Made by a program: the position numbers and the translations under genes
Notes under the pieces: generated by a model
Databases searched by the model: none
What the model saw: the letters and a program-made list of their open reading frames with translations, nothing else
What the model was told of the DNA's origin: nothing
NCBI RefSeq assembly: GCF_017873395.1
Contig: NZ_JAGGKC010000013.1
Coordinates: forward strand, 32,511-96,510
DNA length: 64,000 nucleotides
Direction: 5' to 3'
Source of the DNA: Youngiibacter multivorans
Lineage (GTDB): Bacteria > Bacillota > Clostridia > Clostridiales > Clostridiaceae
In this document: positions 35,001 through 43,935 of the stretch, piece by piece
Position numbering within the stretch: the first letter of the stretch is position 1
How the letters are laid out: every line of letters begins with the position of its first letter

Positions 35001-35540
35001 TCAGACTGACCTTCCCATCTCATAAGCATCATCAAATGCTCTCTTTCCCTTAACATCACCCTTGTTCCAGGAGCCGATACCATATACTATTCCCTTTTCA
35101 ACAGAACCTTCCAGGCAGTAGGTAAAACCCCTGAAGCCCTCCACAGTCCTGACCATGGCATTGATGTCATCATCAGCCGCAGTCAGCATGAAATAGAACT
35201 CCTTATCCTTGATCTCAAGATATCTGGAATAGGTCCTGTCTATGAGATTCTTCATCTGGGCATTCATATTGTAGAAGTAGACCGGAGTTGCCATGACTAT
35301 GGCATCAGAAACCATCATCTTCCGGAGGACATCTTCCATGTCATCCTTCCTTATGCACTCGCCCCCGTTCCTTTTGCAGGAATCGCACGCCAGGCAGTTT
35401 CCGATGTTCTTCTCCCTCAGGTATATTGTTTCAGTCTCATTCCCTGACTCTATGGCACCTTCCTTGAACCTGTCGCACAAGATATCAGTGTTTCCCGATT
35501 TTCTCGGACTTGACGATATGATCAGTATCTTCTTACCCAT
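35001..35540 (-). CDS. NADPH-dependent FMN reductase / flavodoxin-like protein
   Basis: A 179-residue flavoprotein of the iron-sulfur-flavoprotein-like group. It has SSSPRKSGNTDILCDRF (FMN phosphate loop), CLACDSCKRNGGECIRKDDME (Cys-rich segment that may hold a cluster) and ATPVYFYNMNAQMKNLIDRTY (flavin ring contact). Similar proteins reduce quinones or other acceptors in anaerobes. GGAGGGG precedes the ATG. It lies just upstream of the aldo-keto reductase gene. Confidence 0.88.
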   Translation of the reverse strand: MGKKILIISSSPRKSGNTDILCDRFKEGAIESGNETETIYLREKNIGNCLACDSCKRNGGECIRKDDMEDVLRKMMVSDAIVMATPVYFYNMNAQMKNLIDRTYSRYLEIKDKEFYFMLTAADDDINAMVRTVEGFRGFTYCLEGSVEKGIVYGIGSWNKGDVKGKRAFDDAYEMGRSV

Positions 35541-35750
35541 ATTCCCCTCCGATTAATTTTCACTTATTTAACGATATCATGCCTTTCCCTTAATTATATC
35601 CCATCTTCTCCAGTAAATTATCATTTTCGAGTTATGATTCTCAAATAGTTGGAAATCATAATTTAAAAAGATATTCATCAGATTGTATGGTTTCAGGATA
35701 CTACCTTAATCCAGCTCCAGATTAAGCAGGTTATGCAAGGGTATAAAAAA

Positions 35751-35781
35751 GCACCTTCGGATTGATATTGTCCGAAGGCGC
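35751..35781 (-). terminator. Terminator after the SRPBCC gene
   Basis: On the minus strand GCGCCTTCGGA and TCCGAAGGTGC form an 11-bp stem followed by TTTTTTATA, just after the stop of the SRPBCC gene. Confidence 0.85.
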
Positions 35782-35794
35782 ATATTCATTGACC

Positions 35795-36235
35795 TTATCT
35801 TGAAATCCCGTATTTTGATTCCACATACTTCCTGAAGTTGTCCATTATAGCCTGCCAGCCGGCCTTCTGGTACTCAGGCGGGAATGTATGCTCAGCGTCA
35901 AAGGTCTCAATTATCCTTACGACCCCATCCTCTTCCTTGAAGGTTATCCTTACCTTCCTGCCATCCTCCATTGTATAGGCAATCAGGCTTTTCGGTATGA
36001 CCTCATCATACTTTCCGCCGAAGTCAAATCCCGTGCTGCCATCCCTTGCTTCCATCCTTGATACAAAGCTTCCGCCAGTCCTCAGGTCATTCTCGGCACG
36101 AGGCGTAAACCAGTCATCAGAAGCGTTGTTCCAATTTACTATATGCACTGGCTCGGTCCAGCATTCCCAGACCTTATCCAGGGATGCCTCAACCTTTGTT
36201 TCTACTGTTATGCTGATATTCTTTTCAGTTTCCAT
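35795..36235 (-). CDS. SRPBCC (AHSA1-like) domain protein
   Basis: A 146-residue START/AHSA1-like protein. It begins ETEKNISITVETKVEASLDKVWECWTEPVHIVNWNNASDDWFTP, with RTGGSFVSRMEARDGSTGFDFGGKYDEV, and ends EYQKAGWQAIMDNFRKYVESK, all typical of the Activator-of-Hsp90-like family found in bacteria. Function is unknown, probably binding a small hydrophobic ligand. The start at 36235 is set by GGAGGT eight bases upstream; the longer reading has none. Confidence 0.88.
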   Translation of the reverse strand: METEKNISITVETKVEASLDKVWECWTEPVHIVNWNNASDDWFTPRAENDLRTGGSFVSRMEARDGSTGFDFGGKYDEVIPKSLIAYTMEDGRKVRITFKEEDGVVRIIETFDAEHTFPPEYQKAGWQAIMDNFRKYVESKYGISR

Positions 36236-36367
36236 AGATATTACCTCCATGAAGTGATGTTAACCGGAAATTGTGTACAGCAGAAAACAAGCCGATTAAA
36301 TTTCTGTTATGTTTAGTTTTTTGTCAATCACGCAAATTTCTACTAAATATAGCCTCACTTGCATCAT

Positions 36368-36865
36368 CTATTCCACTGCACCCATTAGCAATTTCTCCAT
36401 GTCCGAAATGAGTTTTATGGTTTCCACTTCCAGGCGGTTTCGCAAGGATTTCAGATCGCTAAAATCAGGGTCCTCAGGGATTTTTCGAACTACTATTGAA
36501 TCTACCCCTGGAGCTGCTTCAGATAGCTCGCAGCCTGGTATGTCTCTACCCTTAAGAAGTTTCAGAAAATCCGCCTGTACCTGCCTGTTGGCTCCTGAAA
36601 GCCAGACTTCAAAGCTATTACTCTCATGAAGATAAACAAGTGCGACTTTAAGCCTCTGTCTTTTCAAGGTTTCAGGAGTGATCGTGAAGAAAGTCATGTC
36701 CATGAAGCCCTGGTAAAGCGCTCCTATAGCCATCTCAGGATACACTTCAGACAGATGTGTCCTTATATCTGCAATGAATTCCATTATGCCCCTGTACGCA
36801 TCCTGAAGGTACCCCTTCTGCAGCTCATCGTGATACTTTTTGATCTGCTCATTCAGCTTATCCAT
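36368..36865 (-). CDS. DUF7000-like hypothetical protein
   Basis: A 165-residue protein with no transmembrane segment. It begins MDKLNEQIKKYHDELQKGYLQDAYRGIMEFI and contains YPEMAIGALYQGFMDMTFFTITPETLKRQRLKVALVYLHES, the shape of a family of unknown function often annotated DUF7000 in Firmicutes. It is probably cytoplasmic. AAGGAGGAG precedes the ATG. No neighbour gives a clue to its role. Confidence 0.68.
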   Translation of the reverse strand: MDKLNEQIKKYHDELQKGYLQDAYRGIMEFIADIRTHLSEVYPEMAIGALYQGFMDMTFFTITPETLKRQRLKVALVYLHESNSFEVWLSGANRQVQADFLKLLKGRDIPGCELSEAAPGVDSIVVRKIPEDPDFSDLKSLRNRLEVETIKLISDMEKLLMGAVE

Positions 36866-36990
36866 GTTCTCCTCCTTTTCACCTTCATCTAATGGTCAAT
36901 CATTCATTTCAAGGATATCACAAATACTAGCCATGTTAACATCACTTAATAGGCAGCTGGCTGATATGACAAATTTTAGTGTAAAAAATA

Positions 36991-37025
36991 CGCCTGAAGG
37001 CCAGAGTTTTCCTGACCTTCAGGCG
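36991..37025 (-). terminator. htpG terminator
   Basis: CGCCTGAAGG and CCTTCAGGCG arms form a long stem (with CAG/CTG extension), followed on the minus strand by ATTTTTTAC. Confidence 0.85.
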
Positions 37026-37031
37026 CACCTT

Positions 37032-38912
37032 CTATTTCATTATCTTTACGATCTGGTTTGTGAACTCAACCGGGTCCTCTAGCGGAAGTCCCTCTATAAG
37101 GCGTGCCTGATTGTAGAGCAGGCTTGTATAGAGGTTGAACTTGTCCTTGTCCTCCGTGAAGGCCTTCTTCAGGCTTTCGAACACCTCGTGGTGAGTATTG
37201 ATCTCAAGTACCTTGTCTGCGTTTATGCCTTCTGAGTTGGGCATCGCATTAAGTATCTTTTCCATCTCGATGCTCAGTTCGCCGTCGCTGGCAAGACATA
37301 CGGGATGGTTCTTGAGCCTCCTTGAAGCCCTTACCTTAGTTACCTTGTCTCCCAGACTAACCTTCATGCTGCTGAACAGCTCGTCGTTTGACTTGTTTTC
37401 CTCTGAGTCCTCTTCCTTCTGTTCTTCAGTATCAATTCCAAGGTCTCCGCCTGATACGTTCCTGAATTCCTTCTCACCATACTTCATCAGCATCCTGATG
37501 GCAAACTCGTCCACATCGTCGGTGAAGTAAAGTATCTCATAGCCCTTTTCGGAAACTATCTCCGTCTGAGGCATCCTGTCAATCTTTTCGGGTGTCTCTC
37601 CGGTTGCATAGTATATGTACTTCTGTGATTCAGGCATACGTCCGACATACTCGGTCAAGGTTACTAACTTCTTTTCCTTGTTGGAGTAGAACATGATGAG
37701 GTCCTGAAGGTCTTCCTTGTTTACACCGTAATCGCTGTAAAGGCCGTACTTCAGCTGTCTTCCGAACTCCTTGAAGAAGGTCTCGTACTTTTCCCTGTCA
37801 TCCTTCAACATCGATAGCAGCTCATTTTTGATCTTGTTCTTGATGCTCTTGGCAATGAGCTTAAGCTGACGGTCATGCTGAAGCATCTCCCTTGATATGT
37901 TCAGCGATAGGTCCTCTGAGTCCACCATACCCTTCATGAAGCTGAAGTGGTCTGGAAGAAGGTCCGGGCATCTGTTCATTATGAGGACTCCGTTGGAATA
38001 CAGCTCAAGCCCCTTCTCGTATTCCCTGGTGTAGTAATCGAACGGGATGCTCTCCGGGATGAACATGATCGTATTGAAGCTCACTGTTCCCGCAGCGCTC
38101 ATATGTATGTGCTTAAGAGGCTTGTCAAAGCCATAGTGCTTCTCAGAGTAGAAGTTTTCGTAATCCTCAGCTTTTAGCTCGTTCTTGTTCTTTCTCCAGA
38201 TAGGAACCATGCTGTTAACTGTCTGGAGCTCAGTATAGCTTTCACGGTCGGTTTCGGAGCCTTCCTTCAGCCTAGTGCGTGTTGCTTCAAGCTTTATGGG
38301 ATACCTTATGAAATCAGAATACTTCTTTATAAGTGACCTCAGCCTGTAGTCCTCAAGATAATCGTCGTATTTTTCATCCTCAGTGCTCTGCTTTAACTCA
38401 AGGCAGATTTCAGTGCCATGTGTTTCCTTTTCTGCAGGCTCCACGGTATAGCCATCAGCCCCGTCTGACACCCATTTCCATGCGCTGTCAGAGCCAACTG
38501 CCCTGCTGGTCACTGTTACCTTGTCAGCAACCATGAACGCTGAATAGAAGCCCACACCGAACTGGCCTATGATATCATAGCCGTCCTTCAGCTCATTCTC
38601 CTTCTTGAATGACAGGGATCCGCTCTTGGCGATGACTCCTAGGTTTTCCTCAAGCTCCTCCTTTGTCATTCCAATTCCGGTATCTCTGATCTTTAAGACA
38701 CGATTTCCCTTATCCGGGATGATTTCGATATAGTAGTCGTCCTTGTTGAACTTTATTGACTCATCAGTTAGTGCCTTGTAGTACATCTTGTCAATGGCAT
38801 CACTGGCATTAGAGATGAGCTCCCTTATGAATATCTCACGATGCGTGTAAATTGAGTTGATCATGAGGTCTAGTAGCCTCTTGGACTCTGCCTTGAACTG
38901 TTTCTTTTCCAA
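37032..38912 (-). CDS. htpG: Molecular chaperone HtpG (Hsp90)
   Basis: Bacterial Hsp90, an ATP-driven chaperone (626 residues). The N-terminal GHKL ATPase shows YTHREIFIRELISNASDAIDKM, DTGIGMTKEEL and GQFGVGFYSAFMVADKV; the middle domain has SREMLQHDRQLKLIAK, and the C-terminal dimer domain is present. The start is TTG, with AGGAG upstream. Its promoter is followed by a perfect CIRCE operator, so HrcA should repress it until heat shock. hrcA itself is not in the window. Confidence 0.97.
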   Translation of the reverse strand: MEKKQFKAESKRLLDLMINSIYTHREIFIRELISNASDAIDKMYYKALTDESIKFNKDDYYIEIIPDKGNRVLKIRDTGIGMTKEELEENLGVIAKSGSLSFKKENELKDGYDIIGQFGVGFYSAFMVADKVTVTSRAVGSDSAWKWVSDGADGYTVEPAEKETHGTEICLELKQSTEDEKYDDYLEDYRLRSLIKKYSDFIRYPIKLEATRTRLKEGSETDRESYTELQTVNSMVPIWRKNKNELKAEDYENFYSEKHYGFDKPLKHIHMSAAGTVSFNTIMFIPESIPFDYYTREYEKGLELYSNGVLIMNRCPDLLPDHFSFMKGMVDSEDLSLNISREMLQHDRQLKLIAKSIKNKIKNELLSMLKDDREKYETFFKEFGRQLKYGLYSDYGVNKEDLQDLIMFYSNKEKKLVTLTEYVGRMPESQKYIYYATGETPEKIDRMPQTEIVSEKGYEILYFTDDVDEFAIRMLMKYGEKEFRNVSGGDLGIDTEEQKEEDSEENKSNDELFSSMKVSLGDKVTKVRASRRLKNHPVCLASDGELSIEMEKILNAMPNSEGINADKVLEINTHHEVFESLKKAFTEDKDKFNLYTSLLYNQARLIEGLPLEDPVEFTNQIVKIMK

Positions 38913-39045
38913 AATTAACTCTCCTTTTCTCAGATCATGACTTTCACAGATTTCATGAAAAATCGCCAGCGGGACGAACCTCTGGCGCTTCCCATAATCT
39001 GCTATTCAATCACGATTTTTCTTATTTTGATTGTAATTTCAAGCT

Positions 39046-39072
39046 TTAGCACTCTCACCCATCGAGTGCTAA
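39046..39072. promoter_or_regulatory. CIRCE operator (HrcA-binding site)
   Basis: TTAGCACTC, nine bases, GAGTGCTAA is a perfect CIRCE element, located just downstream of the htpG -10 element. Confidence 0.95.
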
Positions 39073-39080
39073 CTCTATTT

Positions 39081-39111
39081 ATTATATACATTATCCTCCA
39101 AATGTTGTCAA
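39081..39111 (-). promoter_or_regulatory. htpG promoter
   Basis: TTGACA (39106-39111 on the minus strand) is followed after 17 bases by TATATA/TATAAT. It is a strong vegetative promoter whose start site would fall into the CIRCE palindrome. Confidence 0.85.
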
Positions 39112-39120
39112 TACCTCTCA

Positions 39121-39776
39121 CTTAAAAAAAGATGCAAGAACCGCCATGCGCCTCATTTCAGACCCATCGCAGCAGTTCATGGCATATTTGGATATTGTGA
39201 TGTCAGTCATTGAATCTCTGACTTTTAAAAAAATCAGATTCTTAAGTTCAAGCATTATCCAGGCTTAGAGTCAGCTCAATTTATTCCAAGAAAGTTCTTT
39301 GAGTCTAATTACTAATTAAGACTCTAACTGAATTGTATTCAGAGCAAGGAAATTCAGATGCTATCTAGTCTAGAGCAAAAGGTTCACTCTATTTACGCCC
39401 CTAAATTTAGTGAATTTTCAGGCAATTAGGAGTATAATTAAATTAATCAGAAAACATATGAAGAACCATTCTCCAACCTGATTGATTGTCAAATGATTGA
39501 ATCCACTATTCGCGTATGTAGAAAATGTGGTCTATTTATGACAGATTCAACGGAAAAATGAAAAAGCAAGTATAAAGAACTTGTAAAATATCATAGAGGA
39601 AATTTGCTTAACATGTTATGGGCAGCTGCGGTGCAGGTGATAGTTTCTAGCCTTTCATCACATTTCTGCTATTGAAGAACGTTATTACATTCGATGATGC
39701 TGATATGATAGATTCCGAGCAAACTGAATCTGTTGTATCATTCTTGAAAAATATTTCATTTGGAAGGAGAGGTTCT
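39121..39776. other. Gene-poor region with possible coding remnants
   Basis: About 650 A/T-rich bases without a credible intact gene. A frame from about 39494 reads VCRKCGLFM, then an in-frame TGA, then KSKYKELVKYHRGNLLNMLWAAAVQVIV. That may be the ghost of a small Zn-knuckle/membrane protein. An inverted repeat, GAGTCTAATT...AAGACTC, lies at about 39301-39324. No RNA gene recognised. Confidence 0.35.
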
Positions 39777-39851
39777 GTGAGTGGAGGATTGGGTATATTA
39801 GGAACAATTCTGGTTGTTCTTTTAGTCCTTTGGCTTCTGAAAATAATTTAG
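39777..39851 (+). CDS. 24-residue hydrophobic membrane peptide (DUF3309-like)
   Basis: A tiny gene starting with GTG, preceded by AAGGAGAGG at ideal spacing. It codes for MSGGLGILGTILVVLLVLWLLKII: a Gly-rich start, one hydrophobic helix and a short basic end. The pattern GTILxxLLxLxLL recalls DUF3309-type small membrane proteins. A perfect terminator follows about 80 bases later on the same strand, supporting a real transcript. Function unknown. Confidence 0.55.
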   Translation: MSGGLGILGTILVVLLVLWLLKII

Positions 39852-39930
39852 CATGCAAATTGGCGTTTATTGTGTGCGCACAGAATGATCACATAAAGCT
39901 GTAACCTGAATTTCCGGAAGTGATAACAGC

Positions 39931-39972
39931 GGAAGAGCTATTCCAAGTATCAGGAATAGCTCTTCCTTTTTT
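39931..39972 (+). terminator. Terminator after the small membrane-peptide gene
   Basis: GGAAGAGCTATTCC and GGAATAGCTCTTCC form a perfect 14-bp stem followed by TTTTTT on the plus strand. It is a textbook rho-independent terminator whose only plausible upstream gene is the 24-codon one. Confidence 0.9.
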
Positions 39973-40116
39973 GGTCAATCCGCAAGGCATCTTGTAACGC
40001 GAATTGCCTCAAACTGTTCTGTTAATCCAGCTGTTGTGCCTCATGGCTTAAGTCATGGAAGGTCCAGGCCTTTTTTTCGTCAAGACCAAGCCGTTTCAAC
40101 ATTTACCATTATGTTA

Positions 40117-41079
40117 TTATTTTTTGTATGTTTCTATTTTCTCATGATTGAGTGCTCCTGCAGCCTTTTCGGACACAATATATCTCGGTCTGAACTTGAC
40201 TTCCTCATAAATCCTTGCAATGTATGTTCCAATTATTCCAAGGCTTATCATCAGTGCGCTGCCTATGATGAGAAGCAGCAGGATAACTGTAGTGAAGCCG
40301 CTCAAGGCCATGCCTGACACCTTCATGTATATGGTCTGTATTCCAAGAATTAGGGCACCGACAAGGAAGAAAAGCCCAATGAAGGTGACAATGTGGAGTG
40401 GGAATGATGAGAACGATGTAATCGCCTTGATTGCCAGGTTGAAAAGGTTGAAGACACTCCACTTTGAAGTTCCTCTTGTCCTTGTTCCTACGGAAAAAGG
40501 CAGGCTCTTGCGGTTGTACCCTACCCAGGCGGACATTCCCCTGAAGAACGTTCCCCTTTCGTTCATGCTTTTCCATGCATCTACAACCTTCCTGTCAAGT
40601 AGCTTGAAATCTGAAGCCTGCTGCATGTCAAGGCCTGACAGCTTGCTGAGTATGCTGTAGAACATACCCGCCCCTACCTTCTTGACCATGCTCTCGTTTC
40701 CCCTGGAGGACTTCACACCTTCTATGACATCATAGCCATCTTCCTTCCAAAGCCTTATCATCTCAGGTATCAGCTGAGGCGGATGCTGGAGGTCAGAATC
40801 CATAATGATACAGGCATCGCCATCCGCCTCTTCAAGGCCTGCACAAATGGCAGCCTCCTTGCCGAAGTTTCTGCTGAGCCTTAGTGCCTTAACGAAATCA
40901 TGTTCCTTCGACAGCTCCCTAAGCTTTTGCCAGGTGCTGTCTCTCGATCCATCATCAACAAGAAGGATTGTGAAGCCTGTTCCTGCCTGCCTGAGGTATC
41001 CTGCTATCACACCAACATTCTCATTGATAAGCAGCTCCTCGTTATATACGGGAATGACTACCGTTACTTTCTTATCCAT
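40117..41079 (-). CDS. GT2 glycosyltransferase, CsbB/GtrB-like, membrane-anchored
   Basis: A polyprenyl-phosphate sugar transferase (320 residues). The GT-A domain has VIPVYNEE, LVDDGSRDST and IMDSDLQHPP (DxD), plus RGxxxW-type RGTSKWS. Two transmembrane helices near the C-terminus (HIVTFIGLFFLVGALILGI and VILLLLIIGSALMISLGII) complete the DPM1/GtrB architecture. It overlaps the end of the YfhO gene by eight bases. In Bacillus the CsbB-YfhO pair decorates lipoteichoic acid with GlcNAc, which is the likely model here. Confidence 0.9.
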   Translation of the reverse strand: MDKKVTVVIPVYNEELLINENVGVIAGYLRQAGTGFTILLVDDGSRDSTWQKLRELSKEHDFVKALRLSRNFGKEAAICAGLEEADGDACIIMDSDLQHPPQLIPEMIRLWKEDGYDVIEGVKSSRGNESMVKKVGAGMFYSILSKLSGLDMQQASDFKLLDRKVVDAWKSMNERGTFFRGMSAWVGYNRKSLPFSVGTRTRGTSKWSVFNLFNLAIKAITSFSSFPLHIVTFIGLFFLVGALILGIQTIYMKVSGMALSGFTTVILLLLIIGSALMISLGIIGTYIARIYEEVKFRPRYIVSEKAAGALNHEKIETYKK

Positions 41080-43714
41080 TGTCTTCCACGTCCCTTCCTA
41101 GATGTATAGTATCAGCCTTTTTCCGCCTTAGAGCCAGAAAGATCAGGATTGAAGCAGATACTGCTGTAATTCCAATACCTTCAGCCAGCTTGTCAGTGAA
41201 GAACCTGAGGCGGATTGAATGGCTGCCTTCAGGTACCTCGAAGCTCAGCAGGCTCTCATCTACTGCAGTTGTCTCCACTTTCTTTCCATCAACCGTTATA
41301 CTCCAGCCCTTGTCATAGGGTATGGACATGACCATCATTCCGCCATAGGCGGAATCAACCGTTCCAAGGATCGATGTATCTGAAAAGCTCTCAATCTCCA
41401 GCTGATTCTCTCTGATTTCAGAAATGCCCTTCTCAAATGCTTCCAAGTCCATGCTGTATGAATATATCTCGAACCTACCTGACTCGGCGTCTGACTTGTC
41501 AAATTCTATGAGCACTTCGGCAGTCGTCCCCGCCTCACAGTATCCAAGGCTGATTACAGAGGACTGGTTGGCTTCGAAGCTTGACTTCACACCGCCTACC
41601 GTGATGTATCCCTTGCCCTTCATGGAGGACGGCGCATCATAGTAGAGGTAAACCTGCCTGCTCTCATCAAACTCAAGTCCTATGGTTGCTGAGGAGCCGC
41701 TTTCCTTGCTTGTGCGGCTGAAGCTGTACCTGCCTGTTCCGGATATCGTAAGGTTATTGACCTCACCAACCTCTTGGTCTATGGGCTGAAGCACATCCGC
41801 CACTCCGCTGATTGCTTCAAAAAGAAGCCTTTGGGTATCAAGCGGGTCTCTGCCTATGCTGCTCTTGAAGCTAATGATATCAGAGCCGACCATGAATCCC
41901 GGTGAAAGTGCGTATGGGTTCTTAAGCACATCCAGCTCATCAGACTCTGAAACCTTCAGATATAGCTTCTCTTCTACATTAAGCTCCCTGTAGATCAGAT
42001 ACCTGATGCCAAGAAGTGAATCCGTTAAAATGGTAGACCCACTATAGACATAGCTGTTAATGCCATTGCTGGTTAGCCCCAGTTCATCCATCAGGTCCAC
42101 AGGCTTCTCTGCGATCGTTGAAGAAAACACCGATACTCCCGGGTAGTTGTATAGCGCAGGGTCGTTATGTGTCTTGTGGGGGATTACCTCCATCCTATAG
42201 AAGTCCCTGTCAGATTCAAGAAGCATTGAAATCTGTTCCCTTATTTCACGAACCTCTATGCCGCTTGAATATCCTTCCCTGGATGAATAGCTTTCAGCGC
42301 TGTCGATTTTCACCACAGTCACAATCGTATTGGTTAAGAGCTCCAGAGCCAATACAATGAGAAGCGCTGAGCCTCCTCTGAACCTTCTTGCATTGGAACT
42401 TCTCATACGGGCAAAGGCGGCTGCATAAAGGATAACGAAAGCAGCACTCACATAGACAGTATGGAGTGGAAGCTTAAGGTCCTCGAACTTCTGGGATATC
42501 ATTATTACGATAAGCACCGCCATGCTTATCATTCCAACCTGTTTACCGCTGAACTCATCAAGCGCCCTGTATCCCTCATAGGCCATTGTAAGCACGAGGA
42601 ATATGTATACGAATGAATACCTGTATGGAAGCTGGTTTGGAAAATGAAAGCCGTGCCATATGAAGTTAAGGATGTTGATGTTGAAGCTCGCAAGCAAAAA
42701 AATGAGAAGCGAGAGATTCAGAACCTTATCCTTCAGCGGAATCCTTTTAACCAGAAAATACATGGGAACAAGCATCAGAATTGCTATTCCGCTGTATAGG
42801 TTCGGTGCTCCATCTCGAATTACTGGATCTATCGTCAGAAAATGCCTGACTACGAAGTCGAATATATCGTAATAGGTCTTTACGGTCTTAGGAAAAGTAT
42901 CCCCAGCCGCCGAGGTTGTCCCAAGCTGGATGAATGTAGGCAGAAGCAAAAAAGCAGACAATCCGCCAGAAAGCAGAGAATATCCAGCGAACCGGGCTGT
43001 CCTTCCAAGAAGTACCAGAGGCTTCCGGATACTGTGATGCCTTAAAAGAATGACAATAAAATAGAATACCATGAAGATGCAGATGAAGAATGCCATATAG
43101 AAGTTTGTAATCAAGGCTGCAGCAAGTGCAAGGCAATAGAAGAACCCCCTGCCTTCCCTGACCAGCCTGATAAGACCATATGCTGCAAGTGGCAGAAGAT
43201 AAATCGAATCCAGCCACATAATGTTCCATGAATATGCCAGAACAAAGCCAGACAGCGCATACAATGATGAGAATGCTACGGAACTTAGGTCCTCATCACC
43301 ATATACAGACCTAAGGAAGAAATTGAAGGCAAGCCCTGCAAGCCCAACCTTGATCAGCGTAATCGCAAGGATCGCTTCTGTAATGAACTGTGGCGGAAAA
43401 ATCACTGTAAGTAAGTTAATAGGACTGGCCAGATAATATGCGAATAGAGGAAGGTAGTTTATACCCATTCCGCCTGACCAGGAATAAATAAGGCTTGAAA
43501 ATGAAGTCAGCTTATCCTGAAGGTCCGATATGAACGGAGCGTATTGGAAATACATGTCTACTGTAAGTATATTCCTGCCTTGGAACGGAAATACCCCGAT
43601 CACCGCATAAGCCAGGAGCAGAATAAAGGATGGAACAAAAAAAGACATCAGCAGGATATGATGCTTGCTGATAAACGTTGTAATATTCCTGATGCTGTTA
43701 CTTTTGGATTTCAA
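41072..43714 (-). CDS. YfhO-family multi-pass membrane glycosyltransferase-like protein
   Basis: A large polytopic protein of about 880 residues with roughly 12-14 hydrophobic helices and a C-terminal extracytoplasmic beta-rich part (FSRTSKESGSSATIGLEF...DKGWSITVDGKKVETTAVDESLLSFEVPEGSHSIRLRF). The loop after helix 1 (TVDMYFQYAPFISDLQDKL) is the family's signature, resembling GT-C active-site loops. The start may be a TTG at 43714 with AAGGTGG upstream, giving a basic N-terminus; an ATG at 43771 lacks a site. It is cotranscribed with the CsbB-like gene. Confidence 0.88.
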   Translation of the reverse strand: MKSKSNSIRNITTFISKHHILLMSFFVPSFILLLAYAVIGVFPFQGRNILTVDMYFQYAPFISDLQDKLTSFSSLIYSWSGGMGINYLPLFAYYLASPINLLTVIFPPQFITEAILAITLIKVGLAGLAFNFFLRSVYGDEDLSSVAFSSLYALSGFVLAYSWNIMWLDSIYLLPLAAYGLIRLVREGRGFFYCLALAAALITNFYMAFFICIFMVFYFIVILLRHHSIRKPLVLLGRTARFAGYSLLSGGLSAFLLLPTFIQLGTTSAAGDTFPKTVKTYYDIFDFVVRHFLTIDPVIRDGAPNLYSGIAILMLVPMYFLVKRIPLKDKVLNLSLLIFLLASFNINILNFIWHGFHFPNQLPYRYSFVYIFLVLTMAYEGYRALDEFSGKQVGMISMAVLIVIMISQKFEDLKLPLHTVYVSAAFVILYAAAFARMRSSNARRFRGGSALLIVLALELLTNTIVTVVKIDSAESYSSREGYSSGIEVREIREQISMLLESDRDFYRMEVIPHKTHNDPALYNYPGVSVFSSTIAEKPVDLMDELGLTSNGINSYVYSGSTILTDSLLGIRYLIYRELNVEEKLYLKVSESDELDVLKNPYALSPGFMVGSDIISFKSSIGRDPLDTQRLLFEAISGVADVLQPIDQEVGEVNNLTISGTGRYSFSRTSKESGSSATIGLEFDESRQVYLYYDAPSSMKGKGYITVGGVKSSFEANQSSVISLGYCEAGTTAEVLIEFDKSDAESGRFEIYSYSMDLEAFEKGISEIRENQLEIESFSDTSILGTVDSAYGGMMVMSIPYDKGWSITVDGKKVETTAVDESLLSFEVPEGSHSIRLRFFTDKLAEGIGITAVSASILIFLALRRKKADTIHLGRDVEDNG

Positions 43715-43894
43715 GCAGTATCCCACCTTAGCGATAAAATCTGACGTATGAGACTCCAGTATTAATATCATTGTATATTTGTCTTAATTCTTCAATGGCT
43801 CCATTTGCCTACAACATTATACCATGCAGCGGTATCCTTTTCATCTCCGCTGTTTTCAGACAAGTAAACCTTGGTTGATCACAAAATATTAATA

Positions 43895-43920
43895 AACAAA
43901 AACACCTGATATAAAGGTGC
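43895..43920 (-). terminator. Terminator after the HEAT-repeat gene
   Basis: GCACCT and AGGTGT form a short stem followed on the minus strand by TTTTTGTTTATT, 16 bases after the stop codon. Confidence 0.7.
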
Positions 43921-43935
43921 GATAGTCAAATCAGA

